Below are positions 61,085-64,000 of a stretch of DNA of 64,000 bases, piece after piece (within the stretch, counting starts at the first letter, position 1; the number at the start of each line of letters is the position of its first letter). The position numbers were made by a program, and so were the translations under genes. Where the stretch lies: assembly GCF_036323735.1 (NCBI RefSeq), contig NC_086027.1, positions 92,975,162 through 93,039,161 on the forward strand, read 5' to 3'. The DNA is from Rattus norvegicus (Eukaryota > Chordata > Mammalia > Rodentia > Muridae). The notes beneath the pieces are model-generated. The model was given only the letters and a program-made list of their open reading frames with translations, did no database searches and had not been told where the DNA came from.

Positions 61085-61350
61085 TGCATGAGGATCTAAG
61101 CTTGACCCTCCAGCACTTGTATAAAACTGGGCAGGGGTGCTGGTGTGACCCAGTGCTGGAGGAAAGGAGAGGAACAGGTGGATCCTGGGTCTCACTGGCA
61201 ACCCAGCCTGGCAAACTGGGGAGCAGAGCTGAGCTCTGGGTTCAATGAAGGACCCTGTCTCAACAATTAGTAGACAGAACAACCAAGAAAGTAGCTGAAC
61301 ATGGACCTCTGACCTACAAGCGTGTGCACACACATACACACACACACACA
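61085..61350 (+). mobile_element. B4-type SINE ending in (CA)n
   Basis: 'gaggatctaagcttgaccct', 'ctcactggcaacccagcctg', 'gttcaatgaaggaccctgtc' and 'gaacatggacctctgaccta' followed by CA repeats give the B4 order. Confidence 0.75.
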
Positions 61351-61612
61351 CACACACATGTATAACCTATATACAACACACACATACTCATACACTTCTG
61401 TATAACATGTGCATACACCCACATATCTAGATATAACACACATCATATATGCACACACGTATATATATGCATAACCTACATACAATACACACTCATAAAT
61501 TCACACATACAAATGCATGTACTCAAATGCCTATATATAACGTAGACACACATACAAGAATATATATATATTCACATACCTATATACATACATATATTAC
61601 ACACATACAAGA
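61326..61612. repeat. Degenerate AC/AT-rich simple repeat
   Basis: Begins as (CA)n and decays into a mosaic of ACAC, ATAT and 'tataac' units over about 290 bp; both strands give meaningless open frames. Confidence 0.9.
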
Positions 61613-62677
61613 ACAACATTCGAGAGTCAAATGGAACTACAAAAATACTTTGAAGTATATACTTTAGCATGTACAAAAAAATAAGGCATTCTGATATTAG
61701 CACCGAAGGAGAGGAAACATTAGTCTTTAGTTCAGGGGACAAACAGGATTAATGAAAGAGCATCGTGGTTAAATCCTAGCGAATCAGGCAGCAGCACAGC
61801 TCCACAGCAGGCTTAAGAAAACATGTATTGATTTCTCCTTTTCCTCAAGACCCATAAATATCTGGAATGACAGTTTTGTTTTACATCCACTCTCATGACT
61901 AGCATACACAATGGCTGGCAATGGTCTCAGGTAGCACTCAGACAGCCTCTCCCCTGGTGGGAAGGCTCTGCCCTCCTCTGAGATTCCCAACACAAAAAGC
62001 TCAGCAGAAAGAAATGACCTAAAACACTGAGGTGTTTGGCCACAATTGTTGCTGGGGATCACCATCAAACCCTACCCTTTAGTTCTCTCAGCTCCCTGGA
62101 ACATTCTTTTTCTCGGGGTACCAAGCTATTGTCCCAACGGATTTGTTTGTATCAAAGTCTCCTCGGCAGCAGGACTGATGCCCAGAAGCCAGGGGAGTCA
62201 AAACTCCAAGTGCAAGACTTTCTGCCAAGCCAATATTAGGGGAGCAATTATTAAAATATAGTGAATTCAACTTCTGGGTGGTCTCTTCCCACTTGAGACC
62301 TCAGTTTCCCCAAAGTCTCTAGAGCAGAACACGATTTAAAGTCTTCCATGGAAACCCACCATAGTTTCCTCTCACATATGACTTTAAAAAAAAAAGAAAA
62401 AAGAAAAAACAAACCTACTTTATATCCAATGGTGCTCATTAAAAAGAGATTTAAAAAACAATCACCTTAAATTCTGAAAAGATTAAAATGCCCCCGCCAA
62501 GGACTCAGAGGTTTATCTACCATAGTTGCCCTCCATCCGTCCTCTTCCCTCTCTTTCTTTGCCACCCTGTGAGTGTCTGCTTTCTCACATACGAAGGTGG
62601 GAAGTAGGATCAGATAGTGAGTGGGAGGACAGAGCACTTTTCAAGTGAGATTGGATTTGGGGGTGGGAAGACAGTTG
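61613..62677. other. No recognised feature
   Basis: Nothing identifiable. Confidence 0.5.
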
Positions 62678-62812
62678 AAGACAGTTTTACTCTGTAGCCT
62701 AGCTTGGTCCGGAATTTACTATACAGTCCAAGCTGGCCTCAAACTCTTGGTAATTCTCCTGTTTCAGCCTCTCAAGTCCAGGAATTCTAGGTGGGGGTTG
62801 CCACCAGGCCTG
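62678..62812 (-). mobile_element. B1-type SINE
   Basis: The plus strand shows 'tactctgtagcctagcttgg', 'caagctggcctcaaactctt' and 'ccaccaggcctg', a degraded complement of B1. Confidence 0.8.
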
Positions 62813-64000
62813 AAATGATCTCCAAGTTTTAAACTTTCATCAGTTGCCTTCCAATTCACTTAAAATCGACTGGCCTTCAAGAGTACAAAGACATAACCAT
62901 GCTGGATGGGGCACTGTGCAAAACAGGGACCAGAGTTAAAGCACTCTGCCCCCATCAACCCACTGTGACCACTGCGACGTTAAAAAGACCCTAAGTGGAA
63001 TCATTTCTAAACTACAAGGCCTTACTGTACACCCAACAAACTGTGTTGGCCTTGATGTGGGGCCAGACCTCAGCCTGTTTGTCTGGATAAGGCCCATGAA
63101 ATCCTAAGATAGGAAAAGTAGCCACACTATAAAACTTGTTATCCTACACTTCTTCCCAAGTGAAAACATGAGAGGCTACTCTGAGGTAGAAAATGCTGAC
63201 GAACTATTTCTCAAAAAATAGCTGGATGCATTTGTAATAACTGTGGTGATTTGGAAGAAGAGCTAGTAACAGCTTCTTTGATCCTGGCCTGGAGGTCCCG
63301 GGATACTTTCCTGTGGGAACTTTGATATGGGAATGAATTCTGTGCACAAGCTGACTAAAGTAATCAACTATTTGCCCCTCCCCCCAAAAAGGTAACACAA
63401 ACAACCAAGCAGGCTCAATCCATCTTCATAAAACCACATATTATTATATGGTTTCTGATTGAAAATGAATCTGCCTTCTTAAAATCTGGAAAATCAGCTG
63501 TCTCTGTTCTCCGCCATGTCTTAAGAAGCAGCAAGTCCAAGGACTATGAACTTGAGCATCGTCCTTGAGCCGAAGACTGGTAAGAAGAGTTCGAGAAGCA
63601 GTGTTGCAGATCCACTGAGCAGGACAACCCCAGGCTAGGCCCACTCGCTTCCTTGCACACCTACGGAGCACCTTGCCTTATGTCCAGACTCTGGTGCTTG
63701 ACTGTGTGACACAATGCCAGTGAAATCATCTGTGCGGGTAGAAAATGTAATGCTAATGACAAAAGCTGGTTGAAGTCAGACGAACACGCCTAAGACCAAA
63801 GAATGGACCAGCAGACCAGGAGCTGCAGTCCCTCCACTTCAGTTCCCTAGTTACTGTGAACTCTTGTTTCCTTGACTGAGCTACAGAGCATTCGGTCCAA
63901 AGTGTAGTAGCTAAAACAGTTTGTGTGACACAGTCGCCGAGGTTTCTAAATACCCGTAAGTTGACAAGGCTTTCTTTGACTCTCCTACACCTCTCAAGGT
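62813..64000. other. No recognised feature
   Basis: No repeat and no exon that I can support; if the 60.9-kb exon is real, this is probably its upstream intron. Confidence 0.45.

Overview
This is mammalian, non-prokaryotic DNA, and the repeat content points to rat (Rattus norvegicus). It carries four ID SINEs (the tRNA-Ala/BC1-derived family that is amplified in rat), a young rat-type LINE-1 with ~606-bp 5' UTR monomers, rodent B1, B2/B3 and B4 SINEs, ERVL-MaLR LTRs of the MT/ORR1 kind and many dinucleotide microsatellites. Nothing looks bacterial, phage-like or plasmid-like, and there are no operons or CRISPR arrays. Family names below come from recognising consensus features by eye; subfamily names are approximate because no library search could be run.

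Layout. 1-6 kb: the tail of a MaLR LTR, a pair of interleaved inverted repeats (983-1992), an old B3 and ancient L1 pieces. 6.4-10.0 kb: a young 5'-truncated L1 with a ~418-bp internal deletion, followed head-to-tail by a second L1 3' end. 10-29 kb: mostly old repeats (MaLR LTRs, B1, B3, MIR, L2-like, an Lx-type L1 3' end at 21.8-23.2 kb), two ID elements and long microsatellites. 29.7-36.8 kb: a complete young L1 with a perfect 15-bp target-site duplication, two 5' monomers, an intact ORF1 and an ORF2 broken only by a 2-bp deletion. 37-43 kb: an LTR interrupted by an inverted copy of nearby DNA, SINEs and an ID element. 43-49 kb: a long homopurine tract and a nearly whole MaLR element (45.9-48.4 kb). 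49-59 kb: largely unassigned sequence with an ID element, a tiny U6 snRNA retro-insertion, a MIR, microsatellites and an L1 3' UTR piece. 59-64 kb: an MLT1-like LTR and, on the minus strand at 60.9 kb, a probable terminal coding exon of a host gene that I cannot name.

How it works together. The only complete protein-coding frame is L1 ORF1. The main L1 keeps its promoter region, ORF1, poly(A) signal and tail, but its ORF2 is split between endonuclease and reverse transcriptase, so it is probably unable to mobilise itself as it stands. The ID elements and the U6 fragment are flanked by duplications, and several of the insertion points read TT/AAAA, as expected when L1 machinery copies other RNAs. 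The likely host-gene content is one last exon on the minus strand; the rest would then be downstream intergenic DNA, or intron of an unseen gene.
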